Positions 15,576-22,685 are shown, numbered from the stretch's first letter. The stretch: DNA of 31,617 bases from an uncultured Lachnospiraceae bacterium (GCA_958426095.1 CATZYB010000004.1:1-31617); one strand, 5' to 3'. Numbers and translations: made by a program. Notes: a model not told the origin generated them from the sequence alone.

Positions 15576-15610
15576 TTGTTCCGGGGGAAGGTTAATGTTA
15601 TACTGTCTAA
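15576..15610 (+). promoter_or_regulatory. Promoter region of the Cys-tail protein
   Basis: A sigma-A reading is TTGTTC (15576-15581), 17-bp spacer, TATACT (15599-15604). Overlapping it is GGAAGGTT (15586-15593) with TGTCTAA (15604-15610), a looser match to the ECF-type element upstream of the sigma gene. Confidence 0.5.
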
Positions 15611-15648
15611 GGAGCTTGAAACTCTGACTTGGAAAGGATGGTCATTTT

Positions 15649-16161
15649 ATGAGTAATATTCAGGAGATAGAAACATCCGTCGGAACCTTTATGGCCAGCC
15701 GGGTGGAATTTTATGAAAACGGTGCGGTGAAATCCGCAGAACCGGAACAGCAGGTTTTTTTCAGTCATCAGACAGGGCTGTACATTGCCTTTGATAATAC
15801 ACCGTTAAAGGACGAAGAACATCTGCCGACATTGGAATTTGAGCCGGACGGGCGGGTAAAGGCCCTTCGGACGATAGGAACCGGACTGATCTGCCGGCCG
15901 AAAGACGGTGAAAAAGGCGGCGTGGTCCATATAGGCGCTGAGTGGCGGCCGGACCCGCGGGATACGGGGGCAAACGTGCTGATTCCGATCCGGATACAGT
16001 TTTTGGAAGAGGAGCTGCTTGTGACGGACAGCGACGGGCAGGACCATCATCTGCCTTTTGAAGTATATGATATTCAGGTCGATTACCTGACGGATAATAT
16101 CGTTATGGGCGGCGGCTGCGGAGACTGCAGTACGTGCAATGGATGCTGCAGCGTGCAGTAA
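15649..16161 (+). CDS. Hypothetical protein with cysteine-rich C-terminal tail
   Basis: Not recognised. 170 residues, no signal peptide and no membrane helix. The body is beta-strand rich and acidic (VGTFMASRVEFYENGAVKS, LPTLEFEPDGRVKALRTIG, NVLIPIRIQFLEEELLVTD). The last 17 residues are GGGCGDCSTCNGCCSVQ, with five cysteines in CxxCxxCxxCC-like spacing after a triple glycine, suggesting metal binding or a redox-active tail. The ATG follows GGAAAGGATGG. The gene stands alone between the sigma pair and citrate synthase, with its own promoter and terminator. The N-terminal repeats of 'direction-of-change' strands resemble MORN-like or leucine-poor beta repeats only superficially. Confidence 0.8.
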   Translation: MSNIQEIETSVGTFMASRVEFYENGAVKSAEPEQQVFFSHQTGLYIAFDNTPLKDEEHLPTLEFEPDGRVKALRTIGTGLICRPKDGEKGGVVHIGAEWRPDPRDTGANVLIPIRIQFLEEELLVTDSDGQDHHLPFEVYDIQVDYLTDNIVMGGGCGDCSTCNGCCSVQ

Positions 16162-16174
16162 TAAGAAATATTGG

Positions 16175-16203
16175 GGGCGGCGTAGATAAGCCGCCCTTGT
16201 TTT
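16175..16203 (+). terminator. Terminator after the Cys-tail gene
   Basis: GGGCGGC (16175-16181) pairs with GCCGCCC (16190-16196) over an 8-nt loop, followed by TTGTTTT. Confidence 0.85.
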
Positions 16204-16277
16204 ATGTAAAATTCCGGGGAAAATGTGAACACTTCGTGAAACTTTTATAAACATCTATAAATTTTTATGTGAAATAA

Positions 16278-16307
16278 TTGACATAACTTTTTAAACAATG
16301 TTACAAT
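16278..16307 (+). promoter_or_regulatory. Sigma-A promoter of the citrate synthase operon
   Basis: TTGACA (16278-16283), 18-bp spacer, TACAAT (16302-16307), in an AT-rich region 34 bp before the start codon. Confidence 0.75.
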
Positions 16308-16340
16308 TTATTCTATTAGTAAAATGGAGGTGTATATCTT

Positions 16341-17705
16341 ATGGAGCAGAAGGAGAAGATGAGTCTTGTAGAATATACGGATATATACGGAAAGATATGC
16401 GAGAATACCGATTTGATTTCAGCAGAGCTTTTTGATGAATATGGTGTAAAACGGGGACTTCGGGATAAAAACGGAAACGGCGTTTTGTCTGGATTGACAC
16501 ATATTTCAAAGATTCAGTCATTTAAAAATGTCGATGGGAAAAAAGTACCATGCGATGGCCGGTTATGGTATAGAGGATATGATGTTACCGATTTGGTCAA
16601 AGGATTTAAGGGAGAGCGTTTCGGATATGAAGAAGTCGCTTATTTGCTTTTATTCGGCCGTTTACCGAATATGGCGGAGCTGGCTGAGTTCAAAAGCGTT
16701 CTCAATGCCAGCCGCACATTGCCGACAAATTTTACGAGAGATGTTATCATGAAGGCGCCAAGTAAGGATATTATGAATTCCATTACGAAGAGTGTATTGA
16801 CGCTGGCTTCTTATGATGATAATATGGCGGACCCGTCCATCAGCAATGTGCTGCGCCAGTGTCTGCAGCTGATCGCGATTTTTCCTATGCTGTCTGTATA
16901 TGGATATCATGCCTATAATCACTATGAGTGCGGAGACAGTTTTTACATTCATCGTCCGGATGAAAATCTTTCCACCGCAGAAAATATTCTTCTTATGCTC
17001 CGGCCGGATAAAGGCTATACAGAGCTGGAAGCAAAGGTTCTGGATATCGCTCTTGTATTACATATGGAGCACGGCGGCGGTAATAATTCCACATTTACAA
17101 CCCGCGTTGTATCTTCGGCTGGTTCGGATACCTATTCGGTAATGGCTGCGGCCCTGTCTTCTTTGAAGGGACCGAAGCATGGCGGCGCCAATATTAAGGT
17201 TGTGGAGATGATGCGGGATCTGCGCGAGCAGGTGTCGGATCTGAATGATGAAGAGGCGATCAAGGAATATCTCGGAAAGCTTTTAGACAAGCAGGCTTTT
17301 GACAGGAAGGGCCTGATCTATGGTATGGGACATGCCGTTTATTCCCTCTCTGACCCAAGAGCCCGGATTTTCAAAAGCTTCGTAGAGCGGCTGGCAAGGG
17401 CAAAGGGACGGGATGAAGAGTTCCGTATTTATTCGGCGGTAGAACGTCTGGCGCCGGAAGTCATCGCAGAGAAACGCAAAATCTATAAAGGTGTCAGCGC
17501 CAACGTGGACTTTTACAGTGGTTTTGTTTATAACATGCTGGACATTCCATTGGAATTATATACGCCGATTTTTGCCATGGCACGAATTGTGGGATGGAGC
17601 GCTCATCGCATCGAAGAGCTAGTCAATGTGGATAAGATCATCCGTCCGGCCTATCTGAGCATTATGGAAGAGAAAGAATATAAGCCTTTGGAGGAAAGAG
17701 AGTAA
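16341..17705 (+). CDS. gltA: Citrate synthase
   Basis: Condenses oxaloacetate and acetyl-CoA to citrate, probably for glutamate synthesis in an anaerobe. 454 residues, of the long clostridial subgroup. The catalytic triad is visible: H280 in GPKHGGAN, H331 in GMGHAVYSLSDPRA, and D390 in NVDFYSGF. The substrate-site block LHMEHGGGNNSTFTTRVVSS is also present, and LWYRGYDVTDLV is the N-terminal signature. The ATG follows TGGAGGTG. The TAA stop and the next ATG share one base (TAATG), so the downstream lipoprotein is translated by coupling or re-initiation. Methylcitrate synthase activity cannot be excluded by sequence alone. Confidence 0.94.
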   Translation: MEQKEKMSLVEYTDIYGKICENTDLISAELFDEYGVKRGLRDKNGNGVLSGLTHISKIQSFKNVDGKKVPCDGRLWYRGYDVTDLVKGFKGERFGYEEVAYLLLFGRLPNMAELAEFKSVLNASRTLPTNFTRDVIMKAPSKDIMNSITKSVLTLASYDDNMADPSISNVLRQCLQLIAIFPMLSVYGYHAYNHYECGDSFYIHRPDENLSTAENILLMLRPDKGYTELEAKVLDIALVLHMEHGGGNNSTFTTRVVSSAGSDTYSVMAAALSSLKGPKHGGANIKVVEMMRDLREQVSDLNDEEAIKEYLGKLLDKQAFDRKGLIYGMGHAVYSLSDPRARIFKSFVERLARAKGRDEEFRIYSAVERLAPEVIAEKRKIYKGVSANVDFYSGFVYNMLDIPLELYTPIFAMARIVGWSAHRIEELVNVDKIIRPAYLSIMEEKEYKPLEERE

Positions 17706-18619
17706 TGAAAAATTGGTTTAAAAAACTGATTGGCATTTCATTAGCTGCCGTGCTTTCAGTATCCATGCTGGTGGGATGCGGCGGCAAAGAAAAAAAAGAG
17801 GAGACAACATCGGAAACGGCAGAAACTCAGTCGGTCGGGACAGAAGAACTGGACGCTAAAGTCGGACGTGTGGTGTCTTTAGAAAACAGTACGCTTGTTA
17901 TTGAAACGGATGACGGAAAAACACTGGAATTTGATGTTGCCGGAGTAAATAAAGTGAATAGAGAATCGATGAAAGAAGGCAATGTCGTTGCTGTAGTTTA
18001 CAGCGGTACATTGTTGGGGACGGAAACGGACGGCGCGACGGTGGAACTGGTAGTTGCGATGAGTTCGGATGCCGTATCCGGAAGCGGAACGACCAACGGC
18101 GTGTCAGAACGCGGAAGTCAGATGTCGGGAACCGTTGTGGAATATATCGAGGGAACGAAGCTGGTCATTGAAAATTCTGCAGACAGCGAAAATTATTATT
18201 TTTCAATAGAAGAGGCTGTGATCAGTGATTCGGCCGATATTGAAGAAGGAGATGTGGTCACAGTTGTGTATACCGGAGATATTGAGGGAGATGACCTGGT
18301 TCCGGCGGCCAGGATCACGGTGAACAGCTCAGGCAGCGGTATATCTGACAATGGCATATCAGACAGCAGCACATCGAATAGTAGTGCGTCGAGTAATGGC
18401 TTTGGTGCGGATCGGATCAGCGGAACTGTTGTTGAAGCTTCAATGAACACGGTGACGATACGAACCAGCGGCGGGACCCGATATACATTTTCAACAATGG
18501 ATGCGGAAATGAATGTGATAGGTGAACTGCAGGAAGGAACAGATATTACCCTGTATTATACAGGGGACCTGTCTGAAGGCGCTGAGACTGTTACGGTAAC
18601 TTCTGTGGAAGTGAATTAG
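17705..18619 (+). CDS. Lipoprotein with three tandem beta-domain repeats
   Basis: Exported lipoprotein, function unknown. The signal ends in SMLVGC, with the lipidated Cys at residue 25, followed by an E/K/T-rich linker. Three related domains of about 65-70 residues follow: residues 50-117 (VGRVVSLENSTLVIETDDGK), 139-208 (MSGTVVEYIEGTKLVIENS) and 236-304 (ISGTVVEASMNTVTIRTSGG). Each begins with G-x-V-V-x and ends with a variant of EGDxVxVVYTGDL. The third is set off by a Ser/Asn-rich linker (about 212-235). The pattern suggests small beta-barrels (OB-like) in series. It overlaps gltA by one base and ends at a strong terminator, so the pair forms a two-gene operon. Confidence 0.85.
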   Translation: MKNWFKKLIGISLAAVLSVSMLVGCGGKEKKEETTSETAETQSVGTEELDAKVGRVVSLENSTLVIETDDGKTLEFDVAGVNKVNRESMKEGNVVAVVYSGTLLGTETDGATVELVVAMSSDAVSGSGTTNGVSERGSQMSGTVVEYIEGTKLVIENSADSENYYFSIEEAVISDSADIEEGDVVTVVYTGDIEGDDLVPAARITVNSSGSGISDNGISDSSTSNSSASSNGFGADRISGTVVEASMNTVTIRTSGGTRYTFSTMDAEMNVIGELQEGTDITLYYTGDLSEGAETVTVTSVEVN

Positions 18620-18645
18620 AAATAAATTCTTTGTTTTATAAAGAG

Positions 18646-18680
18646 GGCTCCGGGATTTCTCCTGGAGCCTTGTTTTTTTT
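18646..18680 (+). terminator. Terminator of the gltA-lipoprotein operon
   Basis: GGCTCCGGGA (18646-18655) pairs with TCCTGGAGCC (18660-18669), one G-T wobble, 4-nt loop, followed by TTG and eight T. Confidence 0.9.
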
Positions 18681-18704
18681 ATATACAATATATTTTGAGA
18701 GATA

Positions 18705-19982
18705 TCAGTCTCTTACGATAACGGAGATACCGTTAGGGATGCAGGTCAAACTTGCGTTCTCGCCTTTCAGTTCCCTTGCACGCGCATAAGCAGCCTCAAG
18801 TGTTGGGAAGTACTCGGCTTTCATGTCTGTGATCATTTTTTCCTGTTCCGGTTCTGCCACAAAAAGCACTTTGTGTTTGCAGAGAATACGGCAGTAAATT
18901 TGAGAACACCACTGGTCAGGTAATGTATCTTCCTGAGCCGTTGCCATGCACTGGTCATAGAAGGCCTGAGCAGATTCAGCCTCAGCAATGGAACGGTAGT
19001 ATTGTTCGCCGCCGTGACCGTCGGAACAAGTAGCCAGCATGATTATAACGGCATCCGGATTTGCTGTCGCTTCTCCGGCGCTCATACCCTTTGAACACTG
19101 GTAAGCATTCTGATCGAGCGGATAGCCGCCGTTCGTGGTGATAACGATATCCGCCGGAGCCGGTTTTACGACGCAATAGTTCGCAAGGAAATCGGCGCCT
19201 TTGCGGTGGGCGGTGTTGAAGTTTCCGGCAAAAGCCGCAACAGTTTTCTTGTCCTCATCAATAACAACATTACAGATAAATGCCAGATGAGCCATTTCGG
19301 CGGCGGCAATCATATCTTCGTGAATCGGGTTATTGTCAAGAATACCGGTACGGGCATACGGGCTGTCAATGAATTTAGAGCAGTGGTTGCCCATAACGGT
19401 CACGGCATCACAGATGCCTGGAAGAATACTCTTGCGTCCGCCGGAAAAGCCGGCGAAGAAGTGAGCTTCGATAAAACCTTCAGCAACGAGAAGGGATGCT
19501 TCTAATGCAAGTTTATCAATGATGCAATCCGGACCGGATGGTAATTTGCCGACTTTGGCATTTCTTTTCGGATCATGAGCATCATGAACAACGATATTGT
19601 CTTTAAATTCTTCGTAGAGGGCATCGCCGAGTTTGCTTCTTAACTCGTCAATGGTTGTCTGACGATGAAAACCGGTAGCCACAAGAAGCGTAATCTTGAT
19701 ATCCGGATTTCCCATTCTCAATTCACGGATCATATGAGGTAAAATGTCCTGACTTGGTACAGGGCGTGTGTGATCGCTGATGATGATCGTGCAGTCTGGT
19801 TTGCCTTTTGCAAGTTCAAAAAGGCGAGGGCTGTCAATAGGGTTTTCCATGGCTTCTGCAACGATATCGTAACCGCTTTTGTCGCTCCGTAATTCATCGA
19901 TGTTGGAAGTCAATACAGGAGTATCGTCAGGAACTTCCAGATCAAGTGTTGTTTTTCCGTAAAGAAAGTTTACTGTTTTCAT
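18705..19982 (-). CDS. larA: Nickel-dependent lactate racemase (LarA) homologue
   Basis: LarA-family 2-hydroxyacid racemase or epimerase, which uses a nickel-pincer nucleotide covalently bound to a lysine. 425 residues, full length. Signature blocks: SDHTRPVPS (D70, R73), VATGFHRQT (H106, matching a catalytic His), and the cofactor-lysine segment EAHFFAGFSGGRKSILPG, followed by GNHCSKFIDSPYAR. The ATG at 19982 has AGGAGG at good spacing. No larB, larC or larE genes for cofactor synthesis lie in the window, so they must be elsewhere. LarA homologues act on several 2-hydroxyacids, so lactate is only the default substrate. It has its own promoter (20046-20074) with a palindrome at the transcription start. 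Confidence 0.88.
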   Translation of the reverse strand: MKTVNFLYGKTTLDLEVPDDTPVLTSNIDELRSDKSGYDIVAEAMENPIDSPRLFELAKGKPDCTIIISDHTRPVPSQDILPHMIRELRMGNPDIKITLLVATGFHRQTTIDELRSKLGDALYEEFKDNIVVHDAHDPKRNAKVGKLPSGPDCIIDKLALEASLLVAEGFIEAHFFAGFSGGRKSILPGICDAVTVMGNHCSKFIDSPYARTGILDNNPIHEDMIAAAEMAHLAFICNVVIDEDKKTVAAFAGNFNTAHRKGADFLANYCVVKPAPADIVITTNGGYPLDQNAYQCSKGMSAGEATANPDAVIIMLATCSDGHGGEQYYRSIAEAESAQAFYDQCMATAQEDTLPDQWCSQIYCRILCKHKVLFVAEPEQEKMITDMKAEYFPTLEAAYARARELKGENASLTCIPNGISVIVRD

Positions 19983-20027
19983 ACATGTCCTCCTTTAAAA
20001 ATCCTTTATAATAATATCATTCAAAAC

Positions 20028-20038
20028 TCAAAGTTTGA
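20028..20038. promoter_or_regulatory. Palindrome at the larA transcription start
   Basis: TCAAAGTTTGA is a perfect 5-1-5 inverted repeat, starting about 8 bp downstream of the larA -10 and covering the expected +1. This is a good position for a repressor operator. The regulator is unknown. Confidence 0.5.
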
Positions 20039-20045
20039 CTACTTT

Positions 20046-20074
20046 ATTATATGATAATTTGTGCAATTTGTCCA
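20046..20074 (-). promoter_or_regulatory. Sigma-A promoter of larA
   Basis: On the minus strand: TGGACA (20074-20069), 17-bp spacer, TATAAT (20051-20046). It gives a leader of about 57 nt. Confidence 0.7.
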
Positions 20075-20117
20075 TAAAAGTTATTTGTTTAACGAGTGTT
20101 TTTTATCAATTATACAA

Positions 20118-20168
20118 ATTGGTCTAACCAATATAAATGTTTGACGACTGGGAAACCGAAAATATGAT
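20118..20168 (+). promoter_or_regulatory. Promoter with upstream palindrome for the PF00882-like gene
   Basis: TTGACG (20141-20146), 16-bp spacer, TATGAT (20163-20168). Eight bp before the -35 is the palindrome ATTGGT-CTA-ACCAAT (20118-20132), a possible activator or repressor site shared with the divergent larA. Confidence 0.5.
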
Positions 20169-20233
20169 TCTACGTATATAAAAATATTGTAAAATGTGGT
20201 ATCATAAATAAAAAGAATCGGGAGGGGAGAAAT

Positions 20234-20938
20234 ATGCCGGGATTTATTATTCATCTCACAGAGGCGGCTATGATCATGGAACATATGGAAGTGCAGCCGG
20301 ATGCTGACTGGAAACAGGAATTTTTGCTTGGTAATCTCCTTCCGGATACCCGGTTGGGAAAAGATAAAGCCATATCCCATTTTTGGGCGCCGGAGGGCCT
20401 GGAGAATATTGCGCGGGCGCCAAAGCTGTCACGCTTTCTGGAAAAGTACGGACATCGTCTGGATGAACCGGTAATTTTGGGATACTATGCCCATTTATAT
20501 CTGGATGAGCGGTATGTGGATGAATATTGGCCGAAGATCTTGACGTTTGAAGATGCCAAAGGGCAGCCAGAACCGCGGAAAGATTTTATTCATCGGGTAG
20601 AACTTAAAGAATCCGGTGAATTTATTCCGTTTGAGAAGTTTTTCTCATCCGAATATTATTATGGGGATTATACGCGGAGTAACCATTGGCTTGTCGATAA
20701 ATATCATATACAGCCGCCAAAATATCGGTTTTTGGAAAATGTGAATATGAGCGAAGTGGATGCCTCACAGTTGAGCCGGGTATTGGCAGAACTTGAGGAC
20801 ATTTGTCAGAAGGGGCGGCCAGGCGATGAGAAGAAAATGAAAGTGTTCAACCTTGAAGAGCTGGAAGCTTTCGTTCGATACACGGCGGAGACATTTTATA
20901 AAAATGTGATACAAACGTCTCATATTATGGAAAAGTAA
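20234..20938 (+). CDS. Hypothetical protein, PF00882-like (zinc-dependent phospholipase C fold)
   Basis: 234 residues, no signal peptide. The start MPGFIIHLTEA resembles the MPdFxTHxxxG start of the zinc-dependent phospholipase C-like superfamily. Conserved His/Asp positions follow in the right order: FLLGNLLPDTR, AISHFW, and VILGYYAHLYLDERYVDEYWP. These would be metal ligands by analogy. The remaining half (FEKFFSSEYYYGDYTRSNHWL and on) I cannot place. The ATG has GGGAGGGGAG upstream. The enzymatic activity is unproven; many relatives are annotated only as hypothetical. Confidence 0.65.
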   Translation: MPGFIIHLTEAAMIMEHMEVQPDADWKQEFLLGNLLPDTRLGKDKAISHFWAPEGLENIARAPKLSRFLEKYGHRLDEPVILGYYAHLYLDERYVDEYWPKILTFEDAKGQPEPRKDFIHRVELKESGEFIPFEKFFSSEYYYGDYTRSNHWLVDKYHIQPPKYRFLENVNMSEVDASQLSRVLAELEDICQKGRPGDEKKMKVFNLEELEAFVRYTAETFYKNVIQTSHIMEK

Positions 20939-20954
20939 GAAGAGGAATCAACAG

Positions 20955-21080
20955 ATGATTTATAATAATGTTTTGGAGGCCATCCAGGCTGCTAAGGATT
21001 TAGCACGGCTGGATGGGACGATATGCGGTATTTTTCAACGCCGCTGTTTGGAGAATAGAGGGATTTATGGATTCATATAG
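20955..21080 (+). CDS. Possible 41-codon leader ORF before the FabT-like gene
   Basis: ATG at 20955 preceded by AGAGGA, open to a TAG at 21080, overlapping the FabT-like start (21067) by 14 nt in another frame. The first ten residues, MIYNNVLEAI, look like the N-terminus of O-acetylserine sulfhydrylase as I remember it (which continues GNTPLV), but the rest (QAAKDLARLDGTICGIF and on) does not follow that protein. It contains a strong hairpin (20980-21016). It may be a short leader peptide, a remnant of a deleted cysK-like gene, or chance. Confidence 0.35.
   Translation: MIYNNVLEAIQAAKDLARLDGTICGIFQRRCLENRGIYGFI
20980..21016 (+). promoter_or_regulatory. Strong imperfect hairpin before the FabT-like gene
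   Basis: CCATCCAG (20980-20987) pairs with CTGGATGG (21009-21016), and inside it TGCTAA (20990-20995) pairs with TTAGCA (21000-21005) around a GGAT tetraloop, with a small 2/3-nt internal loop. There is no adjacent T-run, so it is not a standard terminator. It could be an attenuator, a processing site or an operator. Confidence 0.6.
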
Positions 21081-21501
21081 CCAGTTGAATGAAGTATTGG
21101 TACATTTATTTAACCATACGATGAAGATTGAGGAAGATTCTCTGATTCGGGATGAATTTAAAGATATTTCCATCAATGATATGCACATTATTGAAGCTGT
21201 GGGAGATGGCGAGCCGAAAAATATGTCGTCGATCGCACGTCTCGTCGGTGTGACGGTGGGGACATTGACGATTGCTATGAATAACCTGGTCAAAAAAGGC
21301 TATGTTATTCGAACGCGCAGTGAAAAGGACCGGAGGGTCGTTCTTATATCTCTGGATGAAAAGGGACGGCGGGCCTATAAGCGGCATCAACAGTTTCATC
21401 TGGATATGGTTCAGGCCATGCGGCAGGGATTAGATGATGAGCAGTGCCGGATCTTGACACAGGCGATGCGGAATTTAAGAGATCATTTTAAGACGGTCTG
21501 A
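21067..21501 (+). CDS. MarR-family regulator, FabT-like
   Basis: 144 residues with the winged-helix MarR fold: MSSIARLVGVTVGTLTIAMNNLVKKGYVIRTRSEKDRRVVLISLDEKG. The N-terminal FNHTMKIEEDSLIRDEFKDISINDMHIIEAVG and the GVTVGTLTIAMNNLVKKGYV recognition region match my memory of FabT, the fatty-acid synthesis repressor that uses acyl-ACP as co-repressor. FabT normally heads a fabH-acpP-fab cluster; here no fab gene follows. The ATG at 21067 is preceded by AGAGGG; an upstream in-frame start (21013) has no site. The next gene, a DtxR-like regulator, begins 17 nt downstream. Confidence 0.85.
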   Translation: MDSYSQLNEVLVHLFNHTMKIEEDSLIRDEFKDISINDMHIIEAVGDGEPKNMSSIARLVGVTVGTLTIAMNNLVKKGYVIRTRSEKDRRVVLISLDEKGRRAYKRHQQFHLDMVQAMRQGLDDEQCRILTQAMRNLRDHFKTV

Positions 21502-21518
21502 CAGCCGGGAGGAAAGAG

Positions 21519-21902
21519 ATGAAGATGAAAAGTGGTTTATCCAGTTCGCTGGAAGATTATTTAAGGGAAATCTATGTGCTGGAGCAGAAAGACAAGGAAG
21601 TTCGTGTGACAGATGTCGCACAGCTTCTTGGAATATCCAAACCCAGTGTCAATCGGGCAATGAATACGCTGAAAGAACAGGGCTATATCGAACATGAGCA
21701 TTATGGAACGATCAGACTGACCAAAGCGGGGCTCGAAGCGGGTAAGAATGTGTATGATACTTATAAAGTGGTCTATAAATTCTTAACGGAAATGTTGGAG
21801 ATCAATCCGGCGGATGCAGAGGAAGAAGCCCATTTGCTGGAACATGATATCAGCAAGGGAACACGAAAAAAATTGAAAAAATTTATGAAGAAAAAGAAAT
21901 AA
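21519..21902 (+). CDS. Short DtxR/MntR-family regulator with altered metal ligands
   Basis: 127 residues: an N-terminal winged helix (SSLEDYLREIYVLEQ, VTDVAQLLGISKPSVNRAMNTLKEQGYIEHEHYGTIRLTKAG) and the dimerisation helices, without the SH3/FeoA-like third domain, like MntR. The Asp-x2-Glu pair in LEDYLREIY is kept, and so is the EH of LLEHDIS. The usual RHxLL helix that supplies a metal-binding His reads DTYKVVYKFL here, and the Cys/Glu of the A(C/E)xxEH motif is His (AHLLEH). The ATG at 21519 follows GGGAGG. Role unknown; no feo or mnt genes are adjacent. Confidence 0.85.
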   Translation: MKMKSGLSSSLEDYLREIYVLEQKDKEVRVTDVAQLLGISKPSVNRAMNTLKEQGYIEHEHYGTIRLTKAGLEAGKNVYDTYKVVYKFLTEMLEINPADAEEEAHLLEHDISKGTRKKLKKFMKKKK

Positions 21903-21933
21903 AATAGAGAAACGGCCAGAGACAGGATTTATC

Positions 21934-21973
21934 TTGACAAGCAGGATGGCCTGTTGTATTATAACATTGTTAT
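21934..21973 (+). promoter_or_regulatory. tetR promoter and overlapping palindrome
   Basis: TTGACA (21934-21939), 17-bp spacer, TATTAT (21957-21962). Immediately overlapping the -10 and start is ATAACA-T-TGTTAT (21961-21973), a perfect 13-bp palindrome suited to autorepression by the TetR protein encoded next. Confidence 0.7.
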
Positions 21974-21985
21974 ATGGAGGCAAGG

Positions 21986-22603
21986 ATGGAAGAGAAAACA
22001 TTGGATACACTGGAAAAAATCAAGCAGGCGGCCATGGAGGAATTTCTGGAAAAGGGATTTCTTGAAGCATCTCTGCGTCAGATCGTAAAGCGTGCCGGAG
22101 TGACCACCGGAGCTTTTTATGGATATTTTTCCAGTAAACAGGCGCTTTTCGCTTCAATTGTGGAACCACATGCCGCCATGATGATGAGCAGATACGTGGA
22201 TGCCCATATTTCTTTTTCCGAACTTCCTGCGGAGAAGCAGCCGGATCACATGGGCGTAGAGTCGGGGTCTTATATTCATTGGCTGACGGAGTATATCTGT
22301 GAACACCGAGATCCTGTGAAATTGCTGATATGCAGGGCGGAGGGCACCGGCTATGAAAACTTTGTCCATAGCATGGTGGAAATAGAAGTGGAAAGCACTT
22401 TTAAATATATGGAAACGCTCCGACGCCTGGGAAATGATATTCCTGAACTGGATCAGTCTCTGTGCCACATTATTGCCAGCGGTATGCTGGGCGGTGTTTT
22501 CGAGATCGTGATCCACGATATACCCAAAGAACAGTCAATGCGGGATGTAGAAAAGCTGCGGGCATTTTATACTGCAGGGTGGCTCAAATTAATGTCGCCA
22601 TGA
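21986..22603 (+). CDS. TetR/AcrR-family transcriptional regulator
   Basis: 205 residues. The N-terminal helix-turn-helix is canonical: IKQAAMEEFLEKGFLEASLRQIVKRAGVTTGAFYGYFSSKQALF. The C-terminal ligand domain is not recognisable beyond the family. The ATG at 21986 is chosen because GGAGG (21976-21980) is 5 nt upstream; an in-frame ATG at 21974 contains that site. It lies just before a two-gene ABC exporter with operator-like repeats between them, so it most likely represses itself and the exporter. Confidence 0.92.
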   Translation: MEEKTLDTLEKIKQAAMEEFLEKGFLEASLRQIVKRAGVTTGAFYGYFSSKQALFASIVEPHAAMMMSRYVDAHISFSELPAEKQPDHMGVESGSYIHWLTEYICEHRDPVKLLICRAEGTGYENFVHSMVEIEVESTFKYMETLRRLGNDIPELDQSLCHIIASGMLGGVFEIVIHDIPKEQSMRDVEKLRAFYTAGWLKLMSP

Positions 22604-22626
22604 AGGAAATGGGGATATAGTAGTAT

Positions 22627-22685
22627 ATAGGGCGCTTTGTTTTCCTAAATAGACAGAGCGCCGCACAGTAGTCCCTATTTTTTTT
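22627..22685 (+). terminator. Terminator or attenuator between tetR and the ABC exporter
   Basis: An inner stem GGCGCT (22631-22636) with AGCGCC (22657-22662) and an outer stem ATAGGG (22627-22632) with CCCTAT (22673-22678), followed by eight T. The two stems share GG, so they are partly alternative. That could mean attenuation rather than simple termination. Confidence 0.7.
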
